NCBI RefSeq assembly: GCF_007741515.1
Contig: NZ_CP036263.1
Coordinates: 5,319,178-5,383,177, forward strand
Direction of reading: 5' to 3'
DNA from: Adhaeretor mobilis
Lineage (GTDB): Bacteria > Planctomycetota > Planctomycetia > Pirellulales > Lacipirellulaceae
DNA length: 64,000 bases
Below are positions 36,674 through 45,639 of the stretch, one piece after another (position 1 is the first letter of the stretch; each line of letters starts with the position of its first letter). The translations under genes were made by a program, and so were the position numbers. Below the pieces are notes generated by a model, which ran no database searches, was not told the origin of the DNA, and was given only the letters and a program-made list of their open reading frames with translations.

Positions 36674-37573
36674 ATGCCCAGCACCGTCGAAAGCTACCTG
36701 AAGCCCGAAGTGATTCGGCAAATTTCGCGGCTTGATCTGCGCGCGCAGTTTATCGTGAAGGGCTTCCTGCAAGGCTTGCACGCAAGTCCGCTGCAAGGGT
36801 TCTCTGTGGAGTTCAGCGAGCATCGTCGCTATGCGCCAGGCGATGATCCTAAGGATATCGACTGGCTCGCTTTCGCGAAGACCGATCGCTACTACGTGAA
36901 GAAGTTCGAGGCAGAGACCAACATCACAGGCTACTTGGCGATGGATCTAAGCGCGTCGATGGGCTATCGCTATCGGCAGGAGTTATCCAAGTTTGAGTAC
37001 GCTACGTGCCTTGCCGCCGCGCTGTGCTACTTGATGGTACACCAGAACGATCCCGTGGGTCTGGTGACTTTTGGCGAAAGAATTGTTGACTCGCTCGCGC
37101 CGAAATCAAAACGGGCACAGATTGGCAATATCCTCTCCCTGCTCGCACGACTGGAGCCGACCGACAAGACCAACGTCGCCAACAGTCTCAACCAGCTGGC
37201 AGCAATGCTCAAGCACAGTAGCCTGGTAATGGTCTTCAGCGATTTGCTGGAGGATCCCGAACCGCTACTCGCGTCACTCCGCCGTCTACGCCACGGCGGT
37301 CACGATGTGATTGTGTTTCACATTCTCGATCAGGCCGAAGTGGAGTTCCCCTTCGAAGGGCTCGTGGAACTCGAAGACCCAGAGACCAATGAGAGATTAG
37401 AAGTGGATGCCGACGGCTATCGGGCCGACTATTTGGAAGAGATCAACAGTTTCCGCGACATGCTGGGTCGGGAGTGCGTGAAGAGCAAGATCGACTACGT
37501 GCCATTGGATACGAGTATGCCATTCGATCATGCGTTGATGGAGTATTTATTGAATCGGCGAGATTGGGGATGA
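36674..37573 (+). CDS. DUF58 domain protein (vWA-like)
   Basis: The 299-residue soluble protein carries the DUF58 signature EFSEHRRYAPGDDPKDIDWL near residues 50-70, then a vWA-like fold with AMDLSASMGY in place of the DxSxS metal site (Asp-Leu-Ser-Ala-Ser, which keeps the motif) and SLVMVFSDLLED. DUF58 proteins pair with MoxR ATPases. It starts at ATG 36674, 65 bp after the hairpin. The short C-terminal tail ends in DHALMEYLLNRR, typical of the family. Confidence 0.93.
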   Translation: MPSTVESYLKPEVIRQISRLDLRAQFIVKGFLQGLHASPLQGFSVEFSEHRRYAPGDDPKDIDWLAFAKTDRYYVKKFEAETNITGYLAMDLSASMGYRYRQELSKFEYATCLAAALCYLMVHQNDPVGLVTFGERIVDSLAPKSKRAQIGNILSLLARLEPTDKTNVANSLNQLAAMLKHSSLVMVFSDLLEDPEPLLASLRRLRHGGHDVIVFHILDQAEVEFPFEGLVELEDPETNERLEVDADGYRADYLEEINSFRDMLGRECVKSKIDYVPLDTSMPFDHALMEYLLNRRDWG

Positions 37574-37591
37574 GTAAGGTGCCACATTTTT

Positions 37592-37771
37592 TTGAACCAC
37601 AGAGGTGCACAGAGGTGCACAGAGAAACTAATCAGTCAAACCGCGAAGCATCTGTTGGGGTTTAAATCCAGTAAGGCGCACCACAAACGAAGGTGCGTTT
37701 CGCTAATGCTCACGACACCCTACGAAACTACAACACTAACTCTGTGAACCTCCGCGTCCTCTGTGGTTCAA
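37592..37771. repeat. Inverted repeat, family A, copy 6
   Basis: The outer arms TTGAACCACAGAGGTGCACA (37592) and CCTCTGTGGTTCAA (37771) pair. The interior has further partial copies and a direct GAGGTGCACA duplication. It separates the DUF58 and BatA-like genes. Confidence 0.8.
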
Positions 37772-37789
37772 ATAGGATCTAAGCGAAGA

Positions 37790-39943
37790 ATGAGCTTCCT
37801 AACACCAATGCTGCTCGGAGGAATTGGCCTAATCGCTTTGCCGATTGTGCTGCACTTGGTGATGCGCCAGGAGCCCAAGCTGCTGCTGTTTCCGGCGCTG
37901 CGATTTGTGCGCCAGCGGCGAGACTCCAATCGGCGGCGTGTCAAGCTACGGCACTGGTTGCTGCTGGCGATGCGTTGCTTGCTGATCGCGCTGTTTGCAT
38001 TTGCACTCGCGCGGCCGACACTGCGAGGGAGCGGGTTGAAAGGTAAGGAGGGTGCGCCACTAGCGGTGGCGATGGTTGTGGATAACTCGCCACGCATGCA
38101 GTACGTGCACAAGAATCGCACTCGACTGGACGAAGCTACCGAGATCGCCGGTAAGCTGCTCAACAAACTGCCCGCGGACACCCAAGTAGCTGTCGTAGAT
38201 CTGGGCCGCGCTGCCGGTGGTTTCGCGCGAGATTTGGGCACGGCACGCACGCGGCTCTCCAATTTGCGAGCCAGCGCCAGTATTCGCCCCTTGGCAGAAG
38301 TCGCGGCCGAAGCGATCACGCTAGTGGCAGACAAGGAAGAGTATCGCCAAGAGGTTTTTCTCTACACGGACCTCTCCTCCGCAGCCTGGAACGAAGAGGG
38401 ACTGCAAACTCTTAGCGCAGCACTTTCTGCCGAGCCGGATGTCAAGCTGTACTTGATCGATGTCGGCGTGGACGAACCGACGAACGCGTCGCTAGGCGAT
38501 TTGAAAGTCCGTCGCACGGTACTAAGGCCCGGTGAATCGCTCCACGTGGAAACACTAGTAGAAACCAATGAGGGTGGCTCATCAACTTTAGTGGAACTAT
38601 GGCTCTCCGGCGACAATGGAGATAAGATGACGAAGCGCGGCCAGCAGATCGTCGCCGCAACCGACAAGTCTAGTAGCGACAAACCCGCCGAAGTTGCGTT
38701 CGAGGTGACCGACTTACCGCTGGGAACGCACCAAGCGATGGTGAAGCTGGCGACCAATGATCCGTTGGCCGTAGATAACGAGCGTTACTTCACCGTGGAG
38801 GTCCGCCCACCGGAGCGCGTATTGCTCGTAGCCGAGAAGCCTTCCGATGCACTGTTCGTGCAGGAGGCGCTCAATCCCACACTTTGGGAACAACCATTGC
38901 GTTTCGTTTGCGAAACGATGCTCTTCGACGAGCTCGCACAGACGGACCTTACAAAGTACAAAAGCGTATTGTTGCTCGATCCGCCCGCGCAGTCGACCGA
39001 CACGTGGCAGCAGCTGCTTGACTTCGCAAATCAGGGCGGTGGCGTGGGTCTATTCCTAGGGCATCGTGCCCGACGAGACGCTTTCAATAGCGTTGAAGCC
39101 CAGCAGTTGTTGCCGGGGCCGTTGGTGCGCAAGTCGCGTGACGCCACGTACCTGCGGCCCAGACGACTCGACCACCCTGCCCTGGTCGGGCTGCGTGATT
39201 ACGAGGAAAGCATCCCTTGGAAAACGTGCAACGTGTTCACCTATTGGCAGTTTGAAGACGTTGCGGACGACACGTACCCAATCGCTACTTATGCGAATGG
39301 CGATCCGGCAATCCTCGAACGTACTGCCGGGCGTGGTCGCATCATTACGATGACGACGCCGATTTCTGATTCGCTGGATCCTGAGGGTCGCGATCCATGG
39401 AACGTGCTCACCGCGCCGGCTGTTGCCTGGCCGTTTGTGGCCATCGTCGAAGAGCTCACCGGCTATCTCACGCAGGACAGTACCGGCGACCTGACGTTTG
39501 CCGCAGGCACGACCGCGCGAGTTTCGCTGGACGCGAATCAGCAGATTTCCAGCTACGTGCTGCGCCAGCCAGACGGGCAAGCCATGCGTCGCACGGCAAC
39601 GCCCGGTGAACGTACGTTGCAAGTGAGCGTGACTGACCAGCTGGGCAACTATCGTTTGACCTCAGGTGGCTCTGCTACTGAATCCAGCGGGCGGCTCGAC
39701 CGCGGCTTCAGCATAAACCTGCCAGCCGAGACCACTAATCTTGCCCGTGTCGCACCGGAAACGCTGCTGGATGCCTTGCCTGAAGGCCGCGCAGAGGTAG
39801 CCCAATCGCTCACCGACGCACAAGATTATGTGGACGTGGGAAGCCGTGGACGCGAGCTGTTCTCCTGGATCATGGCAATCGTGACCATCGTGTGGTGCGG
39901 CGAGCATTTGCTGGCGAACCGATTTTATCGGAGCGCGCCATGA
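37790..39943 (+). CDS. BatA-type membrane protein with vWA domain
   Basis: From the ATG at 37790 the product has 717 residues. It opens with the BatA N-terminal helix pair: MSFLTPMLLGGIGLIALPIV, a short positively charged loop, then RHWLLLAMRCLLIALFAFAL. A vWA-like domain follows, whose metal-site motif reads VVDNSPRMQY, so only Asp and one Ser remain; metal binding may be weak. Later parts (about 350-600) resemble a glutamine-amidotransferase-like fold (KSVLLLDPPAQSTDTWQQLL). A C-terminal helix ends it (LFSWIMAIVTIVWCGEHLLA). The stop overlaps the next gene's ATG by four bases. Confidence 0.88.
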   Translation: MSFLTPMLLGGIGLIALPIVLHLVMRQEPKLLLFPALRFVRQRRDSNRRRVKLRHWLLLAMRCLLIALFAFALARPTLRGSGLKGKEGAPLAVAMVVDNSPRMQYVHKNRTRLDEATEIAGKLLNKLPADTQVAVVDLGRAAGGFARDLGTARTRLSNLRASASIRPLAEVAAEAITLVADKEEYRQEVFLYTDLSSAAWNEEGLQTLSAALSAEPDVKLYLIDVGVDEPTNASLGDLKVRRTVLRPGESLHVETLVETNEGGSSTLVELWLSGDNGDKMTKRGQQIVAATDKSSSDKPAEVAFEVTDLPLGTHQAMVKLATNDPLAVDNERYFTVEVRPPERVLLVAEKPSDALFVQEALNPTLWEQPLRFVCETMLFDELAQTDLTKYKSVLLLDPPAQSTDTWQQLLDFANQGGGVGLFLGHRARRDAFNSVEAQQLLPGPLVRKSRDATYLRPRRLDHPALVGLRDYEESIPWKTCNVFTYWQFEDVADDTYPIATYANGDPAILERTAGRGRIITMTTPISDSLDPEGRDPWNVLTAPAVAWPFVAIVEELTGYLTQDSTGDLTFAAGTTARVSLDANQQISSYVLRQPDGQAMRRTATPGERTLQVSVTDQLGNYRLTSGGSATESSGRLDRGFSINLPAETTNLARVAPETLLDALPEGRAEVAQSLTDAQDYVDVGSRGRELFSWIMAIVTIVWCGEHLLANRFYRSAP

Positions 39944-42225
39944 CCAGTTGGAGTTTCGATCCTGTCGGCGGCCCTTGGCTGCTTGCCGCGCTGGCTGCCG
40001 TGCTATTACCTTTGCTGGCGATTGGCCCAAATCGCGAGCAATCTCGCGGGCGACGGGTCACACTTACAGCGCTGCGCGCGGTCACCATGCTACTACTGTT
40101 CGTAGCACTGTTGCGCCCGTCACTAGAAACCACCGAAACCCGCCCACTACCCGGCACCTTGTTGGTGCTGGGCGATGTTTCGCGCAGCATGAGTGTGGAG
40201 GATTCGCTGGGGAACGAGTCTCGATTTGTTTCGATGAAAAACGTACTCCGCGAATCGCAAGAGCCACTCGCTGAGCTGGACGAGAACTGGGACTTCAAGG
40301 CCTACGCTTTTGACGAACAACTCACGCCGTTAGAAGTGAAAGAGGGCCTGATTGCTTTCCCTGATTCGCCAGACGGAAATCAAACAGCCATCGGTGCCGC
40401 GCTAGACGATGTTCTCGCTCGTGAGGCCCAGCAACGTTTGGTCGCGGTGCTACTGATGAGCGACGGAGCCCAACGCGCGTTCGCCCCGCGAGATACACCG
40501 CCGCAAACGCTAGCCCGCCGGCTAGCAGTCGATGGCGTGCCATTGTACACGTTTACCTATGGCAAGCCGGCACTGGGGGATCGCTCCGACGTGCGCATGA
40601 GCGACCTACTCACCAACGATACGACCTTCGCCGAAACACCGGCAACCGTTAGTGGCGTGGTCACGGCCAACGGATATCAGAATCAGCCGTTCACGGTGCA
40701 ACTCTTGTGGGAAGATGCCGACGGCGAGATGCAAACGGTCGATACGCAGCGCATTGAGATGCAACACAACCGCCGGCAGCAGGAAGTCAAGCTTACCTAC
40801 ACTCCGAACGAGCCGGGCGAGTACAAGGTGACCTTGCGAGTAGAACCGCCCGAAGGCGAACTAGTCACGGCCAATAACGAGCAAACCACTTTTGTCACCG
40901 TGCAAAAGGGTGGTGTGAAAGTACTGTACCTAGCCGGTGCCGACCGAATTGGTGGCGGGCCGAACATCGAAGCACGCTTTGTGCGCAACGCTTTGTCCGC
41001 GCATGCCGATTTGAATGTCAATTACGAACTGCTCAACTATCGCAACCCGCAGATAGACTATCGTGGTCGGCTCGACGAGGGCAAATACGATGTACTGCTG
41101 TTGGGGAATGTCGACTCGATCGCTTTCGACAAACCGACCTGGGACACAATCGCCAAGTTGATCGACGACGGCACGGGCCTAGCCATGCTGGGCGGGTTCC
41201 ACAGTTTCGGTCCTGGCGGCTATCGTCGCACTTCGCTGGAGCGGGTGCTGCCGATACGAATGGGCCCTGCCGAACGTCAGAATTTCAATGAGCCGCCTCG
41301 CTCGGACATGCATTTGCCAGCGGGACCAGTGCAACTGGTGCCGGTGGGGCTGGGTGGCACCGTGCATCCCATTCTGCAGATTGGCGATAATGCTTCAGCA
41401 GAGAGTAAACTTTGGAGCGAAGTCCCAGCCCTCGATGGTGGTAACCAATTTGATCGTTTGCGACTTGCTCCGAACGCGCAGACCATCGCGGAAGCGGACA
41501 ACCTGGCCCGTTCGCCGCTGATCGTGCTCGGCGCGTGGGGCGAAGGTCGCACTGCCGCACTGGCATTCGATTCCACGTGGCACTGGCAAATGGAAGGCTA
41601 CGGGGAAGTCCACAGGCGATTCTGGCGGCAGTTGGTTCTCTGGCTGGCCAAGAAGGACGACAGCGCCGGCCGGCAAGTGTGGGCGAAGCTCGATGGACGG
41701 CGTTACCAACAGGGCAATCGCGTGGAATTTACCCTGGGTGCCCGCGACACGCAGAGCCAAGCCCTCGCTGAAGCAGAGTTCGACGTGCAAGTAGAAATGC
41801 CCGACGGTAGCGTGAAGCCGGTACGGACCGTTTCGAATAATAGAACTTCCCGGAAGGCAAGCTTTGCTGAGACTTCTCAGGCGGGCGACTATCGCATCTT
41901 GGTAAGCGCTCGCGCGGGGGGCGAATCGCTCGGCACTACAACACTTCGCTTTTCTGTAACGGACCAAGACGTAGAGCTCGACCAACCAGCCGCCGACCCG
42001 ACGCTCATGGCCGCGCTCTCCAAAGCCACTGCGGAAGCAGGTGGCGAAGCGCTCGCACCTGAGGAACTACCGGAGTTGCTCGAACGGCTCAAGGAAAAGC
42101 GCGAAGAGTTTGAAGAGGAGATCGTCGAGCAACGCACGCTATGGGACACGTGGCCGATGCTTATTGGATTCGTTGGGCTGTTGGGTACGGAGTGGTTTTT
42201 GCGGAAGAAGTGGGGGATGGTTTGA
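39940..42225 (+). CDS. Membrane vWA protein with glutamine-amidotransferase-like domain
   Basis: The start ATG at 39940 overlaps the previous stop (ATGA), so the pair is translationally coupled. The 761-residue product has two N-terminal helices (PWLLAALAAVLLPLLAI; LTALRAVTMLLLFVALLRP), a vWA domain (LLVLGDVSRSMSVEDSLG, with Asp-x-Ser-x-Ser intact), beta-sandwich regions, a GATase1-like part (KVLYLAGADRIGGGPNIEAR; GLAMLGGFHSFGPGGY) and a C-terminal helix (WPMLIGFVGLLGTEWFLR). No catalytic Cys-His-Glu triad is visible, so it is probably structural. It ends the MoxR operon. Confidence 0.88.
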   Translation: MTSWSFDPVGGPWLLAALAAVLLPLLAIGPNREQSRGRRVTLTALRAVTMLLLFVALLRPSLETTETRPLPGTLLVLGDVSRSMSVEDSLGNESRFVSMKNVLRESQEPLAELDENWDFKAYAFDEQLTPLEVKEGLIAFPDSPDGNQTAIGAALDDVLAREAQQRLVAVLLMSDGAQRAFAPRDTPPQTLARRLAVDGVPLYTFTYGKPALGDRSDVRMSDLLTNDTTFAETPATVSGVVTANGYQNQPFTVQLLWEDADGEMQTVDTQRIEMQHNRRQQEVKLTYTPNEPGEYKVTLRVEPPEGELVTANNEQTTFVTVQKGGVKVLYLAGADRIGGGPNIEARFVRNALSAHADLNVNYELLNYRNPQIDYRGRLDEGKYDVLLLGNVDSIAFDKPTWDTIAKLIDDGTGLAMLGGFHSFGPGGYRRTSLERVLPIRMGPAERQNFNEPPRSDMHLPAGPVQLVPVGLGGTVHPILQIGDNASAESKLWSEVPALDGGNQFDRLRLAPNAQTIAEADNLARSPLIVLGAWGEGRTAALAFDSTWHWQMEGYGEVHRRFWRQLVLWLAKKDDSAGRQVWAKLDGRRYQQGNRVEFTLGARDTQSQALAEAEFDVQVEMPDGSVKPVRTVSNNRTSRKASFAETSQAGDYRILVSARAGGESLGTTTLRFSVTDQDVELDQPAADPTLMAALSKATAEAGGEALAPEELPELLERLKEKREEFEEEIVEQRTLWDTWPMLIGFVGLLGTEWFLRKKWGMV

Positions 42226-42249
42226 AGTTGTGCAACTGCATCTTTTTTT
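42226..42249 (+). terminator. Weak terminator-like hairpin after the MoxR operon
   Basis: AGTTG and CAACT form a five-base stem, followed by a T-run (TCTTTTTTTC) starting about four bases on. The stem is short, so the call is tentative. Confidence 0.3.
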
Positions 42250-42343
42250 CGATATAGTACGAACCTACCTGAGCTACCTGCATTAGTGCTGAAACGTATC
42301 AGCAGCAGGGGCATTTACACAAACGTTTCGAATACGACTTACC

Positions 42344-43528
42344 ATGAATGCATACGACCACTTCGGAATTCCTAAGCATGTCACTCTAGGATTTCTTGCA
42401 TTCTTGCTAATTACATATCTCTATGTCTGGAAGGTGAAAGTCTCTTTTTTGGGGATCAGAGTCGAATCCATGCCTGAGGCTATCTTGCCTTTAGCTAGAT
42501 GGATCCTACCAGGTATAATCACGACTCTGATTGCGGGCTTTTTTCCAATTACTGACGGCGTTTCGGGTCTTGATCAAAGAACTAGTTCATTGGATAGCAA
42601 GAGTGAGCCTCACATAGCTTCTACTTCTCCATCGCCCCAAAGTCGTGATGAACCGATCGAAGTTAACGACCTAGAGGCACCTACTGAGTCATCGACACTG
42701 GCTGCCGCAGACGCAAAAGTTGTGTCGCAACCTATTGTGCCTATCCCGTCGGATTTCCTAGTTAAGATTGGTAAAAGTAGCATGTCTTTTTTGGAAGAAG
42801 CCCACAGCCCAAAAGATTGGGCTACATACCGCGATCATGTCGACATAGACGTTGATCTCGGGACGCAATTTGAGAGTGTGACGTTCTACAACGTTAGCAG
42901 GGATTTTTTTGACACCGAGAAAGATCTCATAGACTATTACTTGTATCGATTCGATTCTAGCGATCCCCTTATCTCAAGAGACATCGAGGCGAGCATCGAG
43001 TCGCGCCTCGTTTCCGCTACTCGGGTACAAACTCCTGAACACGAAGCAAGCCCGCATTTAATTATTTGGACACTCAGCAATGGCGATTGTATTGCGTTGA
43101 CTCCAGGGCAAGTTGGCGGATTCAGCAAGACACATGTGCTGCCATTCACGGAGCGATACTTCAGTAGCTTGCTTAACACTGGGAGCCCCCCTGTAACTGC
43201 GATTCTCATGAAACCACTCTTCGAAGGCTCTAAGGTTTGCTGGGTTACTGCACCGGGAATACACACGGCAGGTTTTGAACTTCTGCAAATCGACGACTCG
43301 GATATTGCTCATCTGGCAATACTACCATCATTAAGTACAAAGATTGCAATCAGGTACGAAGTGCGCCTCGATCTGAACACCGAGGCAAATGATTTCTTGA
43401 GAGAGCAACTTGAGGATGGAGTTACCATTGATTTCATGAGTTACATTGGCACGCTCGATTTCACCGAGTGTGAGGACGGGCTTATTATCATCAAAGATGC
43501 ATCCCTCGTAGATGCCTACAATTTTTAG
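42344..43528 (+). CDS. Membrane-anchored hypothetical protein, possibly acquired
   Basis: The 394-residue protein has two N-terminal membrane segments (LGFLAFLLITYLYVWKVKVS; LARWILPGIITTLIAGFFPI), a Ser/Pro/Glu-rich linker, then a soluble region from about 130 that I cannot assign. The DNA is clearly AT-richer than its neighbours and uses codons such as ATA, TTA and AGT more freely, which suggests transfer. It lies between the MoxR operon and the GNAT gene, whose annotated reading frame overlaps its end by 17 bases. The gene could have been inserted upstream of the acetyltransferase. Function unknown. Confidence 0.7.
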   Translation: MNAYDHFGIPKHVTLGFLAFLLITYLYVWKVKVSFLGIRVESMPEAILPLARWILPGIITTLIAGFFPITDGVSGLDQRTSSLDSKSEPHIASTSPSPQSRDEPIEVNDLEAPTESSTLAAADAKVVSQPIVPIPSDFLVKIGKSSMSFLEEAHSPKDWATYRDHVDIDVDLGTQFESVTFYNVSRDFFDTEKDLIDYYLYRFDSSDPLISRDIEASIESRLVSATRVQTPEHEASPHLIIWTLSNGDCIALTPGQVGGFSKTHVLPFTERYFSSLLNTGSPPVTAILMKPLFEGSKVCWVTAPGIHTAGFELLQIDDSDIAHLAILPSLSTKIAIRYEVRLDLNTEANDFLREQLEDGVTIDFMSYIGTLDFTECEDGLIIIKDASLVDAYNF

Positions 43529-43607
43529 TCACTTGAGAATATCGGCACTCTTTATCGCGTCTCTTCTTAACAGACAGTTCTCTTGCAAGAACGGGGAGTC
43601 CCTCGTC

Positions 43608-44107
43608 GTGCGATCTGCGGACGAACACGATGCCGCACCTCTTAAAGAGCTAGTGAAAACAATGCTTGCCGATGGCAACGGACAAGTACGTCTGCTCGAA
43701 GTAAACTCAGCCACCAAGGAAGACGAGCTTGGCGCAATTGTCAACCACCGGGATGACCCCAACTGCTTATTCCTGATCGCCGAGCCTGACCAGAAGGTGG
43801 TCGGTTGTTTGCACTTCGCTGGCAGCCCGCTCTCGCGTCTTGCCCATCGCGGAATCTTCGGCATGGGCGTCGCTCCCCAGTGGCGAGGCCAGGGCGTTGG
43901 CCGGCAGCTGCTCCAAACTTTTCTCGCTTGGGCCGAATTGAACCCCATGCTGGAAAAGATCTGCCTAGCCGTTGTGGCCAACAACGCTCGCGCGATTGCG
44001 CTCTATAAGAAGCTGGGCTTTCAGGAAGAGGGCCCCACGCGTGACTCGAGGTGAAGTATGACGAGGGCGACTACTCTTGTCATACTCTTATGTATCGGTT
44101 TGTGTAG
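43608..44107 (+). pseudogene. GNAT acetyltransferase gene with a frameshift near its 3' end
   Basis: The frame carries a GNAT acetyl-CoA fold: strand VVRSADEHDAAPLKELVK, motif A with RGIFGMGVAPQWRGQGVGRQ, and the C-terminal part VVANNARAIALYKKLGFQEE. It then stops at 44052-44054. In the next frame, overlapping the codon before the stop by one base, 44051-44107 reads VKYDEGDYSCHTLMYRFV and ends in TAG. That is exactly how GNAT proteins usually finish, so one base appears lost near 44050. GTG 43608 is my preferred start (GGGGAG upstream); the open frame reaches back to an ATG at 43512 inside the previous gene. It may be a true mutation or a sequencing error. Confidence 0.75.
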
Positions 44108-44293
44108 AGTGGTCACGGATGTTGTCGCTCGGCCATCCTGGCTGAGTAGTGGGAAGCTGAGCACTCCGGCCCGCCTAGTTTGGCTCCGTGAGGTCGTGCT
44201 GCCAATCCGCTCACGGACCAGGCCGGAGTCACTGATCTACTTGGGGCGGTACTTGGGCAACGAGCCTCCAAACTGGTAGAATCCTCAGCACAC

Positions 44294-45541
44294 ATGGCTT
44301 CGCTCGCTGAAAAATCGCTGGGTTACTTACACGCACGGCTCGCTCCGTGTTTGGCGGTGCCGGAGTGTGTCCAGCGGTACGACTATCGCACGTACTACTC
44401 CATGCTCATCGCCAACTCGATGGCGTTTCTCTTGCATTTGTCGTGGATCTATATTTTCTGGCGGCTCGACTTTATGCCGCTTAGCTATATCAACATGATT
44501 AGCGTAGCCATTTGGATTATTAACATTGCCATCCTGCGTTACTGGGGGGCAGTGCTGACGGCAGTCGTGATTGGTTCTGCGGAAGTGGTCACCCATCAGT
44601 TCCTGGCGATTTACTATTTAGGGTGGGGTTATGGGTTTCAGTATTACCTGCTGGTAGTCGTGGCGTTTGCTTTCATGATGAACTTCAGGAAAATGTTGAT
44701 CCCGGGGCTGATGTTCGTAGTCTGCTTAGTATCGTTTCTCGGGTTCTATTACGAAGTGCAGTACTGGAAAACTCCCCACTTCGAGTTAGGCGCGACCGTG
44801 CGTGAATCCTTTCTCATGGCCAACGTGACTAGCGCGTTTGCCATTCTGGCGATGATGTCTTACGTCTACAGCGAAGCAGCTCGCACGGCGGAAGCCATGC
44901 TGGAGCTCGAACGCCAAAAATCCGACCGGCTGCTCCTGAACATCTTGCCCGCATCGATCGCCCAGCGTCTCAAAGAAGATAGTGCGGTCATCGCAGACCA
45001 CTTCGATTCCGCCACGGTCATGTTCTCCGACATCGTGGGCTTTACTGCGATGTCAGAAAAAGTTTTGCCGGAGAAGCTCGTGGGGCTTCTGAATCAACTG
45101 TTCTCCGCGTTTGACGATCTCGCAGAGAAGCACAACTTGGAGAAGATCAAAACCATCGGCGATGCGTACATGGTCGCTGGCGGAATCCCCGAGAAGCGTG
45201 AGGGGCACACGGTCGACGTTTCGCACATGGCGCTCGACATGCTTCGTGCGGTCGAAAAGATTAATGAGGAGAATGACGACCCGGTCGAAATCCGCATCGG
45301 CATCCACAGAGGCCCAGCGGTGGCTGGGGTCATCGGTATTAAAAAGTTTGCCTACGATGTGTGGGGCGATACGGTGAACACCGCAAGCCGCATGGAATCA
45401 ACCAGCCTGCCGAGCAGGATTCAACTTTCTGAGCAAGCGGCGGAGTCATTGAACGATGATTTCGAAATCGTCGAGCGCGGCACCGTAGAGGTGAAAGGCA
45501 AAGGCGGCATGAAGACGTACTGGCTGCTGGGGCGCGCGTAG
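44294..45541 (+). CDS. Membrane-bound class III adenylate cyclase
   Basis: It makes cyclic AMP from ATP. The 415-residue protein has five or six membrane helices in its first 200 residues (YYSMLIANSMAFLLHLSWIY; LSYINMISVAIWIINIAIL; YYLLVVVAFAFMMNF and others), a short helical linker (AARTAEAMLELERQKSDRLL), and a cyclase homology domain. The metal-binding Asp are in FSDIVGFTAM, the adenine-recognising Lys in KIKTIGDAYM, and the second substrate Asp in YDVWGDTVNTASRM, so it is an adenylate rather than guanylate cyclase. Arrangement resembles bacterial cyclases that sense membrane signals. No cAMP receptor gene lies nearby. Confidence 0.93.
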   Translation: MASLAEKSLGYLHARLAPCLAVPECVQRYDYRTYYSMLIANSMAFLLHLSWIYIFWRLDFMPLSYINMISVAIWIINIAILRYWGAVLTAVVIGSAEVVTHQFLAIYYLGWGYGFQYYLLVVVAFAFMMNFRKMLIPGLMFVVCLVSFLGFYYEVQYWKTPHFELGATVRESFLMANVTSAFAILAMMSYVYSEAARTAEAMLELERQKSDRLLLNILPASIAQRLKEDSAVIADHFDSATVMFSDIVGFTAMSEKVLPEKLVGLLNQLFSAFDDLAEKHNLEKIKTIGDAYMVAGGIPEKREGHTVDVSHMALDMLRAVEKINEENDDPVEIRIGIHRGPAVAGVIGIKKFAYDVWGDTVNTASRMESTSLPSRIQLSEQAAESLNDDFEIVERGTVEVKGKGGMKTYWLLGRA

Positions 45542-45639
45542 GGTCCACTGTGCGGACCAACAGCACGCAACCAATGGCGCGTCAAACCAGAGTGGTTTTC
45601 TTCAGAAGGCAGAGTCCTGGTCCGCACAGCGGCCCCTAC
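45538..45639. repeat. Inverted repeat, family B, copy 4
   Basis: The arms GTAGGGTCCACTGTGCGGAC (45539) and GTCCGCACAGCGGCCCCTAC (45639) pair across about 60 bases. It lies at the convergent ends of the cyclase and the quinone-reductase-like gene. Confidence 0.75.

Noticed and set aside
44058-44279. 73-codon frame after the GNAT gene
   Set aside because: It overlaps the inferred true end of the GNAT gene, and its protein has no recognisable feature.
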